64,000 nucleotides of DNA from Sphingomonas ginkgonis (GCF_003970925.1 NZ_RWJF01000001.1:2598501-2662500), one strand, 5' to 3'. Counted from the stretch's first letter, positions 1 to 9,072 are shown. Program-made: numbers and translations. Notes: a model not told the origin generated them from the sequence alone.

Positions 1-66
1 GGCGCCGTCGACCTCGGGGCGACCAGCCTGCTCGGGGTCGCGCTCGATCAGCGTCTCGGCGCTCAT
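1..66 (-). CDS. fliG: Flagellar motor switch protein FliG, N-terminal fragment
   Basis: Only the first 22 codons are present; the gene runs off the left edge. The ATG shares its A with the TGA of fliF (TGATG), so the two are translationally coupled. The visible residues begin MSAETLIERD and are not diagnostic. The call rests on gene order, because fliE-fliF-fliG is the usual order and FliG binds the FliF C-terminus in the switch complex. Confidence 0.6.
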   Translation of the reverse strand, partial: MSAETLIERDPEQAGRPEVDGA

Positions 67-1709
67 CAGCGAGTCTCGACCATCTGCTTGACGACCAGCG
101 AGGCCTTCTCGCGGTCCTGCCGGACGAAGTTGCGGACGAGGTCGGCGCGCGCCTCGTAGCTGGGCGCGGTCTCGATCATGTCGAGCGTCACCGGCGGCGG
201 GGGCAGCGTGGCGCCGGCAGCGCCGGTCAGCGCGGCGGTTTCGGCAGCGTCCCCGGCAGCCGCCTTCTTGTCACCCTTCAGCGCCTTCATCAGCGGCCGC
301 CCGACGAACAGGAAGGCGAGCAGTGCGGCGAGCAGCGCTCCGAGCTGGCGGGCCAGCGGCATGAACCAGGGCTTGTCCCAGAAGCTGGTGGCGGTGACCT
401 CGACGGGCGCGAACGGCCGCGAGGTCACGACGACGATGTCGCCGCGGCCCTGGTCGAACCCGACCGCGCCCTTCACCAGCCCCTCGATCGCGGCGACGTC
501 CGCCGGCGAGCGCTTCTTGCCCGTCTCGTTGATCGCCACCGCGACGCTGATCCGGTGCAGCCGACCCTCGGGATTGTGGGTGACCGAGATTTCCCGGCCC
601 ACGTCGAAGCTGCGCGAATAGGTCTCGGTCGAGTCCCCATCCGCCTTGGCGGCGGGCGCCGCCGGCGTCTGCGCGGGGGCCTGGCTGGCGAGCTGGGTCG
701 GCGGCGGCGGCTGGTTCGACAGCGCGCCGGGAATGCCGACCGCCGGCGCGTTGGTGGTCGCGCTGGTCGTCTTGTTCCCCTCCTCGCTGCGCAGCGCGCG
801 GTCGTTCTGGGGGTAGCTCTCGCGGGTCGACTGGCTCTCCGACGGGTCGATATCGGCATGTACCTCGGCGGTGAAGTTGCCGTCGCCGAGCATCGGCGTC
901 AGCAGCGTCGTCAGGGCCTGACGGAAGCGGTTCTCGGCCTGAAGCTGGAGCTGGAAATTCTTGTCGTCCGCCGAGGCGCCCTGCCCCGACAGCAGTGCGC
1001 CCGACTGGTCGACCACCGACACCTGGTCGGCGGCAAGCCCGCTGACCGAGGAGGCAACCAGCTGCTGGATCGCGCGGACCTGCGCTTCCGACAGGGCGCG
1101 GCCGCTCTGAATCGTCAGCATGACCGAAGCCGCCGGCGGCCGCTGGTCGCGGACGAACGGGCTGGGGTCGGGCATGGCGAGGTGGACCTTGGCGGTCTTG
1201 ACGCTGTCGATCGCCTCGATCGTGCGGGCAAGGTCGGTCTCGTGCGCGGAGCGCAAAGTCTCGCCCTCGACCGCACGGCTCGAGCCGAGCGGCAGGTTGG
1301 CGATCAGTGCGTCGCCGGCCGGGGCGGCCTTGGGCAGCCCCTGCCCCGCCAGCAGGATGCGCGCGCGCTGCAGGTCGCCGTCGCCGACTTGGACCGCGCC
1401 GCTGTCCGGGTTGAGCGTATAGCTGATGCCCGACGCCTGGAGTGCGGTGACCACCGCCGACTTGTCGGCGTCGCTCAGCCCCTCGAACAGGCTGCGCTGC
1501 GGCGGGGTCTGGAACGACCACCAGGCGAGCGCGGCGAGGCCGAGCGCGCCGGCGGTGCCGATCGCCGGCAGGCTGCGCCTCACCGCGGGTTGCTCGGCGA
1601 GCGCGCGTAGTGGCCCGGTGAGCGCGGTCATGGGCGAACCCGCGAGCCGGATCGGCTTGGCGGGAATGGTGATGGCGGTCGCTTCGGCGACGAGTTCCTG
1701 GCCGGCCAT
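66..1709 (-). CDS. fliF: Flagellar MS-ring protein FliF
   Basis: FliF forms the MS ring in the inner membrane, the base on which the flagellar motor and export gate are built. The 547-aa product has the usual family length. A first membrane segment lies near residues 48-66, followed by the YscJ/FliF ring-building domains to about residue 240. A Pro/Ala/Gln-rich linker (about 310-350) separates these from a second membrane segment (about 449-469). The cytoplasmic tail ends in a conserved FliG-binding helix (VRNFVRQDREKASLVVKQM). It lies 4 nt after fliE and overlaps the fliG start, so fliE-fliF-fliG reads as one operon from the sigma-54 promoter at 2114-2129. Confidence 0.96.
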   Translation of the reverse strand: MAGQELVAEATAITIPAKPIRLAGSPMTALTGPLRALAEQPAVRRSLPAIGTAGALGLAALAWWSFQTPPQRSLFEGLSDADKSAVVTALQASGISYTLNPDSGAVQVGDGDLQRARILLAGQGLPKAAPAGDALIANLPLGSSRAVEGETLRSAHETDLARTIEAIDSVKTAKVHLAMPDPSPFVRDQRPPAASVMLTIQSGRALSEAQVRAIQQLVASSVSGLAADQVSVVDQSGALLSGQGASADDKNFQLQLQAENRFRQALTTLLTPMLGDGNFTAEVHADIDPSESQSTRESYPQNDRALRSEEGNKTTSATTNAPAVGIPGALSNQPPPPTQLASQAPAQTPAAPAAKADGDSTETYSRSFDVGREISVTHNPEGRLHRISVAVAINETGKKRSPADVAAIEGLVKGAVGFDQGRGDIVVVTSRPFAPVEVTATSFWDKPWFMPLARQLGALLAALLAFLFVGRPLMKALKGDKKAAAGDAAETAALTGAAGATLPPPPVTLDMIETAPSYEARADLVRNFVRQDREKASLVVKQMVETR

Positions 1710-1713
1710 CGGG

Positions 1714-2061
1714 TCAGACCGGCATGTTCATGATGTCGCGGTAGGCGGACAGGAGCTTGTTACGCACCTGCAGCGTGGCCTCGAAGCCGAGCGAGGCCTT
1801 CTGCCGCTCGACCATCACCTGAACGATGTCGCTGGTGTCGCCGCGCTCGTAGGACTCGGACAGCGCGCTGGCCTTGGACTGCTGGTCGTTGACCGCGCTC
1901 ACCGCGTCCATCAGCGTCTTGCCGAACGAGCTCTCGCCCGGAGCAGCGGCCGCACCCGCGCCGCCGACACCGTCGTGCCCAGCGGCGCGCTGCAGCGCCT
2001 GGTTCTGGTTGAGGATGGCCGACCGCATCTGCAGCAGCCGTCCTGGTTCGATCGCCGTCAT
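1714..2061 (-). CDS. fliE: Flagellar hook-basal body protein FliE
   Basis: FliE is a small rod-associated protein that joins the MS ring to the proximal rod and is the first substrate of the flagellar export apparatus. The 115-aa length is typical. The conserved C-terminal region with VQVMVERQKASLGFEATLQV and the terminal RDIMNMPV are hallmarks of the family. An Ala/Gly-rich stretch near residues 28-42 looks like a linker. It is the first gene of the fliEFG operon, and a sigma-54 promoter lies about 53 nt upstream of its ATG. Confidence 0.95.
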   Translation of the reverse strand: MTAIEPGRLLQMRSAILNQNQALQRAAGHDGVGGAGAAAAPGESSFGKTLMDAVSAVNDQQSKASALSESYERGDTSDIVQVMVERQKASLGFEATLQVRNKLLSAYRDIMNMPV

Positions 2062-2113
2062 GTGCCCCCAATGGCTCCTTCGCGTGGGCCCGGGCGGGCC
2101 GCGGCTTGGTTAA

Positions 2114-2129
2114 TGCAATGGGCGTGCCA
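2114..2129 (-). promoter_or_regulatory. Sigma-54 (RpoN) promoter of fliEFG
   Basis: On the minus strand the sequence reads TGGCAC-GCCCA-TTGCA, a perfect match to the -24/-12 consensus (TGGCAC N5 TTGCA) with invariant GG and GC in register. Transcription should start about 10-12 nt downstream, near 2104, leaving a leader of roughly 40 nt before fliE. Class II/III flagellar operons in many alphaproteobacteria use RpoN with an enhancer-binding activator; no activator gene is in the window. Confidence 0.85.
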
Positions 2130-2216
2130 CTCCGGCTTTGCGGCGGTTTCCCGGCTTTCCTGCGCGGGCATGGGCGGCGGCGGGAGCGGCGGCAGTCGAC
2201 ATTCCGACGGGCCCGC

Positions 2217-2243
2217 TAAAGCTTTCGCGCCGGCCGCCGTTTC
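2217..2243 (+). promoter_or_regulatory. Sigma-28 (FliA)-like promoter of flagellin
   Basis: TAAAGCTT at 2217-2224, an 11-nt spacer and GCCGTTTC at 2236-2243 match the sigma-28 consensus (TAAAGTTT N11 GCCGATAA) at 7 of 8 and 5 of 8 positions with exact spacing. It sits about 70 nt upstream of the flagellin ATG. Late flagellar genes are classically FliA-dependent. Confidence 0.6.
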
Positions 2244-2312
2244 CTTGGCTGTGCCGCCCCGCAACCGCCGGGCAGCCGCACCGGCAAACCGCCACCAAGG
2301 GGACTAGAAGCC

Positions 2313-3125
2313 ATGACCGTGATCAACACCAACGTCTCGGCGCTGCGCGCCCAGAACAGCTCGCGCCTCGCCAACAAGTCGCTGGGCGAAGCGATGGACC
2401 GCCTGTCGAGCGGCAAGCGCATCAACAGCGCCAAGGACGACGCCGCCGGCCTCGCCATCGCCACCCGCATGGACGCCAAGGTGCGTGGCCTCAACCAGGC
2501 CGTCCGCAACGCCAACGACGGCATCTCGCTGGCGCAGACCGCCGAGGGCGCGATGGGCGAAGTCTCCAACATCCTGGTCCGGATGCGCGAGCTGTCGGTG
2601 CAGGCCGCCAACGGCACCGCCGCCACCTCCGACCGCACCGCGATCCAGACCGAGGTCACCCAGCTGGTCGGCCAGATCGACGACATCGCCGGCCGCACCG
2701 ACTTCAACGGCACCAACCTGTTTGACGCCGCGACCACCTTCAAGATCCAGACCGGCGTGAACAGCGGCGAGACCGTCGACATCACCTTCGCCAGCATGAA
2801 CTCGACCGGCCTTGGCCTCGGCGCGGTGGACATGTCGACCGCCGCCGGCGCATCGACCGCGATGGGCCTCATCAGCACCGCGATTGACACGGTCGCGACG
2901 CAGCGCGCCAACGCCGGCGCCTCGCAGAGCCGGCTCGACGCGACCGTCAATAATCTGACGTCGACCGCCACCAATCTGACGGAAGCCAAGTCGCGCATCG
3001 AGGACACCGACTTCTCGGCGGAGTCGACCAAGCTCGCCTCGGCGCAGATCCTCTCGCAGGCCTCGACGGCGATGCTGGCCCAGGCCAACCAGAGCCAGCA
3101 GGGCGTGATGAACCTGCTCCGCTAA
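2313..3125 (+). CDS. fliC: Flagellin
   Basis: Structural subunit of the flagellar filament, exported through the flagellar type III system. The N-terminal D0/D1 domain has the classic [14 protein letters not shown] start and the [20 protein letters not shown] block. The C-terminal D1/D0 helices contain [20 protein letters not shown] and finish in NLLR. At 270 aa it lacks the variable D2/D3 surface domains, as is common for alphaproteobacterial flagellins. The leader carries a sigma-28-like promoter and an AAGGGGA ribosome binding site; a hairpin follows the stop codon. No second flagellin is in the window. Confidence 0.97.
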   Translation: MTVINTNVSALRAQNSSRLANKSLGEAMDRLSSGKRINSAKDDAAGLAIATRMDAKVRGLNQAVRNANDGISLAQTAEGAMGEVSNILVRMRELSVQAANGTAATSDRTAIQTEVTQLVGQIDDIAGRTDFNGTNLFDAATTFKIQTGVNSGETVDITFASMNSTGLGLGAVDMSTAAGASTAMGLISTAIDTVATQRANAGASQSRLDATVNNLTSTATNLTEAKSRIEDTDFSAESTKLASAQILSQASTAMLAQANQSQQGVMNLLR

Positions 3126-3180
3126 GAGGCGGCGCAGCGACCGGAGGGGCGGTCCCGGCAACCACGCCGGGGCCGCCTCT
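3126..3180 (+). terminator. Hairpin terminator after flagellin
   Basis: Nested inverted repeats start directly after the TAA. The outer arms are GAGGCGGC (3126-3133) and GCCGCCTC (3172-3179), and the inner arms are CCCGGC (3154-3159) and GCCGGG (3166-3171). There is no clear T-run, so this may terminate weakly or stabilise the mRNA 3' end. Confidence 0.5.
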
Positions 3181-3197
3181 CGGTGTTGCCGCGACCG

Positions 3198-5528
3198 CTA
3201 GAGCAGCTTGTCGAGCGTGATCGGCAAGTCGCGGATCCGCTTGCCGGTCGCGTTGAAGATGGCGTTGGCGACCGCCGCGCCGACCCCGGTGATCCCGATC
3301 TCCCCGACCCCGCGCGCGCCCATTGGTGCATGCGGGTCGGCGATCCCGGTCCAGATCACCTCGATCTCCGGCACGTCCATGTGCACCGGCACATGATATT
3401 CAGCGAGGCTCGGGTTCATGATCCGCCCGTTGCGCTCGTCGACCTGGGTCTCCTCCATCAGCGCGAGCCCGAGCCCCATGATGATCCCGCCGCGAAACTG
3501 GCTCCCGGCGGTCTTGGGATTGAGGATCCGACCGCAGTCGAACGAGCCGAGGAAGCGGCTGACCCGCACCTCCCCGGTCACCGCATTGACCCGCACCTCG
3601 CAGAACATCGCCGCGTGCGAGTGCATCGACCAGTGCATCGTCTCGAGCGGCGGCGGCGCTTCCGCCTCGACCGACAGTTCGGCCCGCTGGGCTCGCGCGA
3701 GGATGTCGGCGTAGCGCTCGTGCCGCGTGGGATCCTCGAGGCTGGCGAGGCCGCCGTCGAACCCGCCGACCTCCTCGACCGACAAGCCCGCCAGCGGCGA
3801 GCTGTTGCCGGCGAGCTTGAGCAGTTCCTTGACCAGCTCGCGGTGCGCGGCGACCACTGCGGCGCCGATCGCCGCGGTCTGCTGCGACCCGCCGGCCAGC
3901 ACCGTCCCGGGAAGGCTGCTGTCGCCGTAGCGAAACTCGACCTGCTCCATCGCCAGCCCGAGCCGGTCGGCGGCGACCTGGGTCTGCGCGGTGGCGGTGC
4001 CCATCCCCATGTCGTGCGCGGCGATGTCGACCTGCGCGCTGTTGTCGGCCTTGAGCGTGATCCGGGCCGCGCCGCCGGGCATCCGGTAATAGGGATAGGT
4101 CCCGGTCGCGACGCCCATGCCGACCAGCCATTCGCCCTCGCGCCGGCTGCCCGGCGCCTGCCGCTTCGACCAGCCGAACTTCTCCGCCCCGGCGCGATAC
4201 GCCTCCTCGATGTGGCGGGCCGAGAAGGGCGCGCCGGTCGACGGGTCCTTGTCGGGCTCGTTGACCAGCCGCAGCTCGACCGGATCCGTGTCCATCGCGG
4301 TCGCCAGCTCGTCGATCGCGCTCTCCAGCGCGAAGGTCCCGACCGCCTCGCCCGGCGCGCGCATGAAGGTGTTGGCGAGCAGGTCCATCTTCACGACGTC
4401 GATGTTGAGCAGCACGTTCTCCGCCGCATAGGCGCTGCGCGCGGGCAGGATGAACGGCTCGGGCATCTCGTTGTGCGGAGTCATCGCGGTCAGCCCGGTG
4501 TGGATGAGCGCGGTGAACCGTCCGCCCTCTGCCGCGCCGAGCGCGACCCGCTGCTCGGTTACCGTCCGGCCGCCGACGATCCGGTACACGCCCTCGCGCG
4601 ACAGGGTCAGCCGGACCGGCCGGCCCGCCAGCTTGGCCGCCGCCGCCGCGAGCACCTGGTGCCACCACAGGCACTTGCCGCCGAAGCCGCCGCCGACGAA
4701 CGGCGAGGTGACGTGCACCTGCCCCTCGTCCAGCCCGAACACCTGCGCCAGCGACCAGGCGGTGTGCGCCACCAGCTGCGAGGCATCGTGGACCCGCAGC
4801 CGCTCGCCTTCCCACGCGACAGTCACGGCATGAAGCTCGATCGCGTTGTGGCTATGCCGCGGCGTCGAATAGCATTGGTCGACCTTGAACCGCGCCGCCG
4901 CCAGCGCGTCCTCGGCATGGCCGACCTCGGCGCGAAGCGGCTGGCCCATGAACATCGCCGGCTCGCTGCCGTTGGCCTTCGCCGCCGCGAGCGAGGTGAC
5001 CGCTACGTCCTCCTCGTAGCGCACCAGGATCAGCGCCTTGGCATGGTCCGCCTGCTCCTGGCTGTCCGCCAGCACCAGCGCGACCGGCTGCCCGTTCCAC
5101 CAGATCGCGTCGTCCTGCAGGATCGGCAGGTCGATCCCGCCCGCCGCCTTGGCCGAGCTCATGAACAGCGGCATCTTGGCGAGCCGCGGCGCATTGCGGT
5201 GGGTCATGACGAGGTGAACGCCCTCGGCGGCCTCCGCCTCCCCGGTGTGGATCTCGGCGATCCGGCCCTTGGCCACCGTGCTGAACAGCACCGCGGCGTA
5301 GAGCAGCCCGTCGAGCGGGAACTCGGCCGCATAGCGCGCCCCGCCGCGAACCTTGAGCGGCCCGTCGAGGCGGGACACGGGCTGGCCGACATGGCCGTGC
5401 TGCTCGCGGATCAGCGGGTCGGGCCGCCCGCCCGGCATCCAGCCGTCGGGCGCCAGCTGGATCGCCTTCTGCATCGCGCCCTGGACGGCGCCCTGCACCG
5501 CCTGCTTGCCCTTTTCGACGATGCTCAT
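3198..5528 (-). CDS. paoC: Aldehyde oxidoreductase, molybdenum cofactor-binding subunit (PaoC/YagR type)
   Basis: Large subunit of a xanthine-dehydrogenase-family enzyme that hydroxylates or oxidises aldehydes at a Mo-pterin centre. The 776-aa product has the family layout: an Ald_Xan_dh_C a/b-hammerhead (about residues 25-165), then two MoCo-binding domains with the Gly-rich PFVGGGFGGK block and the RAPGE motif. Near the C-terminus is the GARGVGEIGITG motif around the catalytic Glu. The ATG overlaps the paoB stop (ATGA). Order and sizes match E. coli paoABC; the physiological substrate cannot be read from the sequence. No PaoD-like cofactor chaperone is adjacent. Confidence 0.88.
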   Translation of the reverse strand: MSIVEKGKQAVQGAVQGAMQKAIQLAPDGWMPGGRPDPLIREQHGHVGQPVSRLDGPLKVRGGARYAAEFPLDGLLYAAVLFSTVAKGRIAEIHTGEAEAAEGVHLVMTHRNAPRLAKMPLFMSSAKAAGGIDLPILQDDAIWWNGQPVALVLADSQEQADHAKALILVRYEEDVAVTSLAAAKANGSEPAMFMGQPLRAEVGHAEDALAAARFKVDQCYSTPRHSHNAIELHAVTVAWEGERLRVHDASQLVAHTAWSLAQVFGLDEGQVHVTSPFVGGGFGGKCLWWHQVLAAAAAKLAGRPVRLTLSREGVYRIVGGRTVTEQRVALGAAEGGRFTALIHTGLTAMTPHNEMPEPFILPARSAYAAENVLLNIDVVKMDLLANTFMRAPGEAVGTFALESAIDELATAMDTDPVELRLVNEPDKDPSTGAPFSARHIEEAYRAGAEKFGWSKRQAPGSRREGEWLVGMGVATGTYPYYRMPGGAARITLKADNSAQVDIAAHDMGMGTATAQTQVAADRLGLAMEQVEFRYGDSSLPGTVLAGGSQQTAAIGAAVVAAHRELVKELLKLAGNSSPLAGLSVEEVGGFDGGLASLEDPTRHERYADILARAQRAELSVEAEAPPPLETMHWSMHSHAAMFCEVRVNAVTGEVRVSRFLGSFDCGRILNPKTAGSQFRGGIIMGLGLALMEETQVDERNGRIMNPSLAEYHVPVHMDVPEIEVIWTGIADPHAPMGARGVGEIGITGVGAAVANAIFNATGKRIRDLPITLDKLL

Positions 5529-6511
5529 GCCTCGACTCCCGCCAGCTCGCCGAGCACCGCGGCGATGGTCCGCTTGGCCAGCTCGATCTTGAATCCATTG
5601 TCGCGGAGCGGCACCGCGTCCGCGAGCTCCGCCTCCGCCGCCGCGCGGAACGTCTCCGCGGTTGCCGGCCGCCCGCGCAGCGCGCCCTCAGCCAGTTGCG
5701 CTCGCCAGGGCTTGTGCGCGACTCCGCCGAGCGCGAGCCGCGCATCGGCGATCTCGCCGCTGCTCACCTCCAGCACCGCCGCCACCGACACCAGCGCGAA
5801 GGCGTAGCTCGCCCGGTCGCGCACCTTGCGGTAGGTCGAGCGTGCCGCCGCGGAGAGCGCCGGCAGCTCGATCGCGGTGACCAGCTCGCCCGGCTCCAGC
5901 ACCGTCTCCACCTCGGGATGCTCGCCCGGCAGATGGTGGAAGTCGGTCAGCGCCACGCTCCGCGACCCCTGCGCCGACTGGAGGTGCACCGTCGCGTCGA
6001 GCGCGGCGAGCGCGACGCACATGTCCGACGGGTGCGTCGCGACGCAGGCCGGCGAGGCGCCGAGGATCGCATGATTGCGGTTGAACCCATGGATCGCATC
6101 GCAGCCCTGCCCCGGCTGGCGCTTGTTGCAGCGGCTACCATCGGTGTCGTAGAAATAGGTGCAGCGCGTCCGCTGCAGCAGGTTGCCGCCGACCGTCGCC
6201 ATGTTGCGGATTTGCGCGCTCGCCCCGGCGAGCAGCGCGCGCGCCAGCACCGGAAAGCGCTCGCGCACTGCGCGGTGCCCGGCGAGGCTCGAGTTGCGCA
6301 CCGCCGCGCCGATCATCAGCCCGCCGCCGTCAGTCTCCTCGATCGCGTCCGACAGGCCGGTCACGTCGACCAGTCCGCGCGGATGCTCGACCGTCTCGCG
6401 CATGAGATCGACGAGGTTGGTCCCGCCGCCCAGATATTTGATCGCCGGAGCGCTCGCCAGCCGAAGCGCGTCGCCCTCGTCGACGGCGCGGGCGAAGGTG
6501 AAGGGGGTCAT
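5525..6511 (-). CDS. paoB: Aldehyde oxidoreductase, FAD-binding subunit (PaoB/YagS type)
   Basis: Medium subunit that passes electrons from the iron-sulfur subunit to FAD. From the ATG at 6511 the product is 328 aa. The flavin-binding KYLGGGTNLVDLM motif lies near residue 25 and ASAQIRNMATVGGNLLQRTRC near 100-120. A Cys cluster follows (CTYFYD, CNKR, GCDA) of the kind that holds an extra [4Fe-4S] cluster in E. coli PaoB. A CO_deh_flav_C domain forms the last third. The reading frame is open further upstream, but the ATGA overlap with paoA and the start of homology support 6511. Confidence 0.88.
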   Translation of the reverse strand: MTPFTFARAVDEGDALRLASAPAIKYLGGGTNLVDLMRETVEHPRGLVDVTGLSDAIEETDGGGLMIGAAVRNSSLAGHRAVRERFPVLARALLAGASAQIRNMATVGGNLLQRTRCTYFYDTDGSRCNKRQPGQGCDAIHGFNRNHAILGASPACVATHPSDMCVALAALDATVHLQSAQGSRSVALTDFHHLPGEHPEVETVLEPGELVTAIELPALSAAARSTYRKVRDRASYAFALVSVAAVLEVSSGEIADARLALGGVAHKPWRAQLAEGALRGRPATAETFRAAAEAELADAVPLRDNGFKIELAKRTIAAVLGELAGVEA

Positions 6512-7014
6512 CGCGCCGCCTCCCCATAGGTCTCGAGGATGGCTTCGACGATCCCGTTGTGCGCGCCGCAGCGGCACAGGTTGCCGCTCATTCGCTCGCG
6601 TAGCTCCTCGCGGTCGAGCGCGAACTCCTGCGCCATCAGGTCGCCGCTGACATGGCTCGGCAACCCGCGCTCCAGCTCCGCCGCCATGCCAATCGCCGAG
6701 CAGATCTGCCCGGGGGTGCAATAGCCGCACTGGAAGCCGTCATGCTCGACAAACGCCGCCTGCAGCGGGTGCAGCGCACCGTCTTCCGCCAGCCCCTCCA
6801 CGGTGGTCACCGCGCGCCCGTCATACTGGACCGCGAGCGCGAGGCACGACAGGATCCGCTCGCCGTCGACCAGCACGGTGCAGGCGCCGCACGCGCCCTG
6901 GTTGCAGCCCTTCTTGGTCCCGAACAGGTGAAGCTGCTCGCGGACGAGGTCGAGCAGCGACGTGCGGGCATCGTCCGGGACTTGGACCGGCGAACCGTTT
7001 ATCTGGATCGGCAT
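6508..7014 (-). CDS. paoA: Aldehyde oxidoreductase, [2Fe-2S] subunit (PaoA/YagT type)
   Basis: Small subunit with two [2Fe-2S] clusters. The plant-ferredoxin-type N-domain has CNQGACGACTVLVDG and a later SC; the C-domain has CGYCTPGQ and GNLCRCGAHNGI. From the ATG at 7014 it is 168 aa and begins MPIQINGSPV. No twin-arginine signal is visible, whereas E. coli PaoA is exported, so this enzyme is probably cytoplasmic. It is first in the paoA-paoB-paoC operon; each junction is a 4-nt ATGA overlap. Confidence 0.9.
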   Translation of the reverse strand: MPIQINGSPVQVPDDARTSLLDLVREQLHLFGTKKGCNQGACGACTVLVDGERILSCLALAVQYDGRAVTTVEGLAEDGALHPLQAAFVEHDGFQCGYCTPGQICSAIGMAAELERGLPSHVSGDLMAQEFALDREELRERMSGNLCRCGAHNGIVEAILETYGEAAR

Positions 7015-7340
7015 GGGCGCCCTTTCGGCAAGGCTGTTCGAGATCCCGGCGAGTCGACGCCGGGCCTCGCTTCCAACGCCCTTTCTTAAGCCATGATCCG
7101 CCCTCGGCAAGCGGCCGGTCGACCGCCTGTCTCGCCCGGCCCCGCAGGGCAGGATCAGTGTGGTGGCAGCTGAGCCGATGACATGGCCGCAGAGCCGGCG
7201 GCTCAGCCGCTGCTCCCCCGCGCCGCGCTGTCGTGAAGCGAGGCCAGATCGGCTCGCCCGATCACCCGGCTGAACCCTTCCCTCTTGCGCCCGTTGGTGG
7301 CCGCGCCCATGCGCAGCCGCAATCATCCAAACTGAAGGGC
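7015..7340. other. Divergent intergenic region, paoA / mmsA
   Basis: These 326 nt must hold the promoters for paoABC (minus) and mmsA (plus). A short GC-rich inverted repeat (GAGCCGGCGGCTC, near 7195) is visible. I see no convincing -35/-10 pair and no small gene I can support. The reading frame open through 7233-7340 in front of mmsA lacks a plausible start context. Confidence 0.4.
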
Positions 7341-8846
7341 ATGACCATGCTGCGTAGCATCGACCATTTCATCGGCGGCTCGTCGTTCGCGTCCGGCGAC
7401 CGGCAGGGCGAGGTGTTCAATCCTTCCCAAGGCGAGATCCAGGCGACCGTCCGCCTCGGCACAACCGCCGACCTCCAGAAGGCGATCGACGCCGCCAAGG
7501 CCGCGCAGCCCGCCTGGGCCGCGACCAACCCCCAGCGCCGCGCCCGCGTCATGTTCAACTACAAGGCGCTGGTCGAAGCCAATATGGAGGAGCTCGCCGA
7601 GCTGCTCGCGTCCGAGCATGGCAAGGTCATCGCCGACGCGAAGGGCGACATCCAGCGCGGGCTCGAGGTGATCGAGTTCGCCTGCGGCATCCCCCACGCT
7701 CTGAAGGGCGAATATACCCAGGGCGCCGGCCCGGGCATCGACGTCTACTCGATGCGTCAGCCGCTCGGCATCGGCGCCGGGATCACCCCGTTCAACTTTC
7801 CCGCCATGATCCCGATGTGGATGTTCGGAGTCGCCATCGCCTGCGGCAACGCCTTCATCCTCAAGCCCTCGGAGCGCGATCCGTCGGTGCCGGTCCGCCT
7901 CGCCGAGCTGATGAAGGAAGCCGGCCTTCCCGACGGCATCCTCAACGTCGTCCACGGCGACAAGGAGATGGTCGACGCCATCCTCGACCATCCGGACATC
8001 GCCGCGATCAGCTTTGTCGGCTCCTCCGACATCGCCCAGTACATCTTTTCGCGCGGCACCGCGCTCAACAAGCGGGTGCAGGCGTTCGGCGGGGCCAAGA
8101 ACCACGGCATCGTCATGCCCGATGCCGACCTCGACCAGGTCGTCAACGACCTCTCCGGCGCCGCCTTCGGCTCGGCCGGCGAACGCTGCATGGCGCTTCC
8201 GGTCGTGGTCCCGGTCGGCGACAAGACCGCGGACGCGCTTCGCGAAAAGCTCATTCCCGCGATCAACGCGCTCAAGGTCGGCGTCTCGACCGACCCCGAG
8301 GCGCACTACGGCCCGGTCGTCAACGAGGCCCACAAGCAGCGCGTCGAACAGTGGATCCAGACCTGCGCCGACGAGGGCGGCGAGCTGGTCGTCGACGGCC
8401 GCGGCTTCACGCTCCAGGGGCACGAGAAGGGCTTCTTCGTCGGCCCGACCTTCTTCGACCATGTGAAGCCGACTTTCCGCTCCTACCAGGAGGAGATCTT
8501 CGGCCCCGTGCTGCAAATGGTCCGGGCGCAGAGCTTCGAGGAGGCGGTCCGTCTCCCCTCCGAGCACCAGTATGGCAACGGCGTCGCCATCTTCACCCGC
8601 AACGGCCACGCCGCGCGCGAGTTCGCGGCGCGGGTCAATGTCGGCATGGTCGGGATCAATGTGCCGATCCCTGTTCCGGTCGCCTACCACACCTTCGGTG
8701 GCTGGAAACGCTCGGGCTTCGGCGACCTCGACCAGCACGGCCCGGAGGGCGTCAAGTTCTGGACCAAGGTCAAGAAGATCACCCAGCGCTGGCCCGACGG
8801 CTCGGCCGGCGGCGAGAACGCCTTCGTCATTCCGACCATGGGCTGA
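7341..8846 (+). CDS. mmsA: Methylmalonate-semialdehyde dehydrogenase (CoA-acylating)
   Basis: Converts (methyl)malonate semialdehyde to propionyl-CoA or acetyl-CoA plus CO2 in valine, inositol and beta-alanine catabolism. The product is 501 aa, the usual family length. It carries the NAD-binding GAGITPFNFPAMIPMWMF region, the SFVGSS turn, the catalytic Cys in SAGERCMALPV (near residue 284) and a C-terminal HTFGGWKRSGFGD typical of MmsA rather than other aldehyde dehydrogenases. The ATG at 7341 follows a weak GAAGGG; a second ATG lies two codons later. Confidence 0.92.
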   Translation: MTMLRSIDHFIGGSSFASGDRQGEVFNPSQGEIQATVRLGTTADLQKAIDAAKAAQPAWAATNPQRRARVMFNYKALVEANMEELAELLASEHGKVIADAKGDIQRGLEVIEFACGIPHALKGEYTQGAGPGIDVYSMRQPLGIGAGITPFNFPAMIPMWMFGVAIACGNAFILKPSERDPSVPVRLAELMKEAGLPDGILNVVHGDKEMVDAILDHPDIAAISFVGSSDIAQYIFSRGTALNKRVQAFGGAKNHGIVMPDADLDQVVNDLSGAAFGSAGERCMALPVVVPVGDKTADALREKLIPAINALKVGVSTDPEAHYGPVVNEAHKQRVEQWIQTCADEGGELVVDGRGFTLQGHEKGFFVGPTFFDHVKPTFRSYQEEIFGPVLQMVRAQSFEEAVRLPSEHQYGNGVAIFTRNGHAAREFAARVNVGMVGINVPIPVPVAYHTFGGWKRSGFGDLDQHGPEGVKFWTKVKKITQRWPDGSAGGENAFVIPTMG

Positions 8847-8855
8847 CGCGCTGCG

Positions 8856-8881
8856 GGGCGGCCGCCGAGGCCCGGCCGCCC
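8856..8881 (+). terminator. GC-rich hairpin after mmsA
   Basis: GGGCGGCCG (8856-8864) pairs perfectly with CGGCCGCCC (8873-8881) across an 8-nt loop, 10 nt after the mmsA stop. No T-run follows. Confidence 0.5.
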
Positions 8882-9009
8882 TGCCGCACGCCCTCGACAA
8901 GCCGCCCTACAGTTCTCATGTCCGACAATTACGACGAGATGTCGCTCACTGATGAAATCGTAGTGCTTGATCGATGATGTTCATACCGTGAGTAGATTAG
9001 GTCGGTTAC

Positions 9010-9038
9010 TTGCAACTTATCTATGTTAGTCCTATACT
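9010..9038 (+). promoter_or_regulatory. Sigma-70-type promoter of the FixJ-like regulator
   Basis: TTGCAA (9010-9015), a 17-nt spacer and TATACT (9033-9038) lie in a locally AT-rich stretch. The predicted start near 9045 leaves a leader of about 28 nt before the GTG at 9073. Confidence 0.55.
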
Positions 9039-9072
9039 TACGGATAGGCTCAGTTGATGGTGGCGGTCGGCC

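Noticed and set aside
3183..5807. 874-codon open frame opposite paoC and paoB
   Set aside because: Spans two genuine genes on the other strand, Arg/His/Pro-rich composition, no motif or ribosome binding site.
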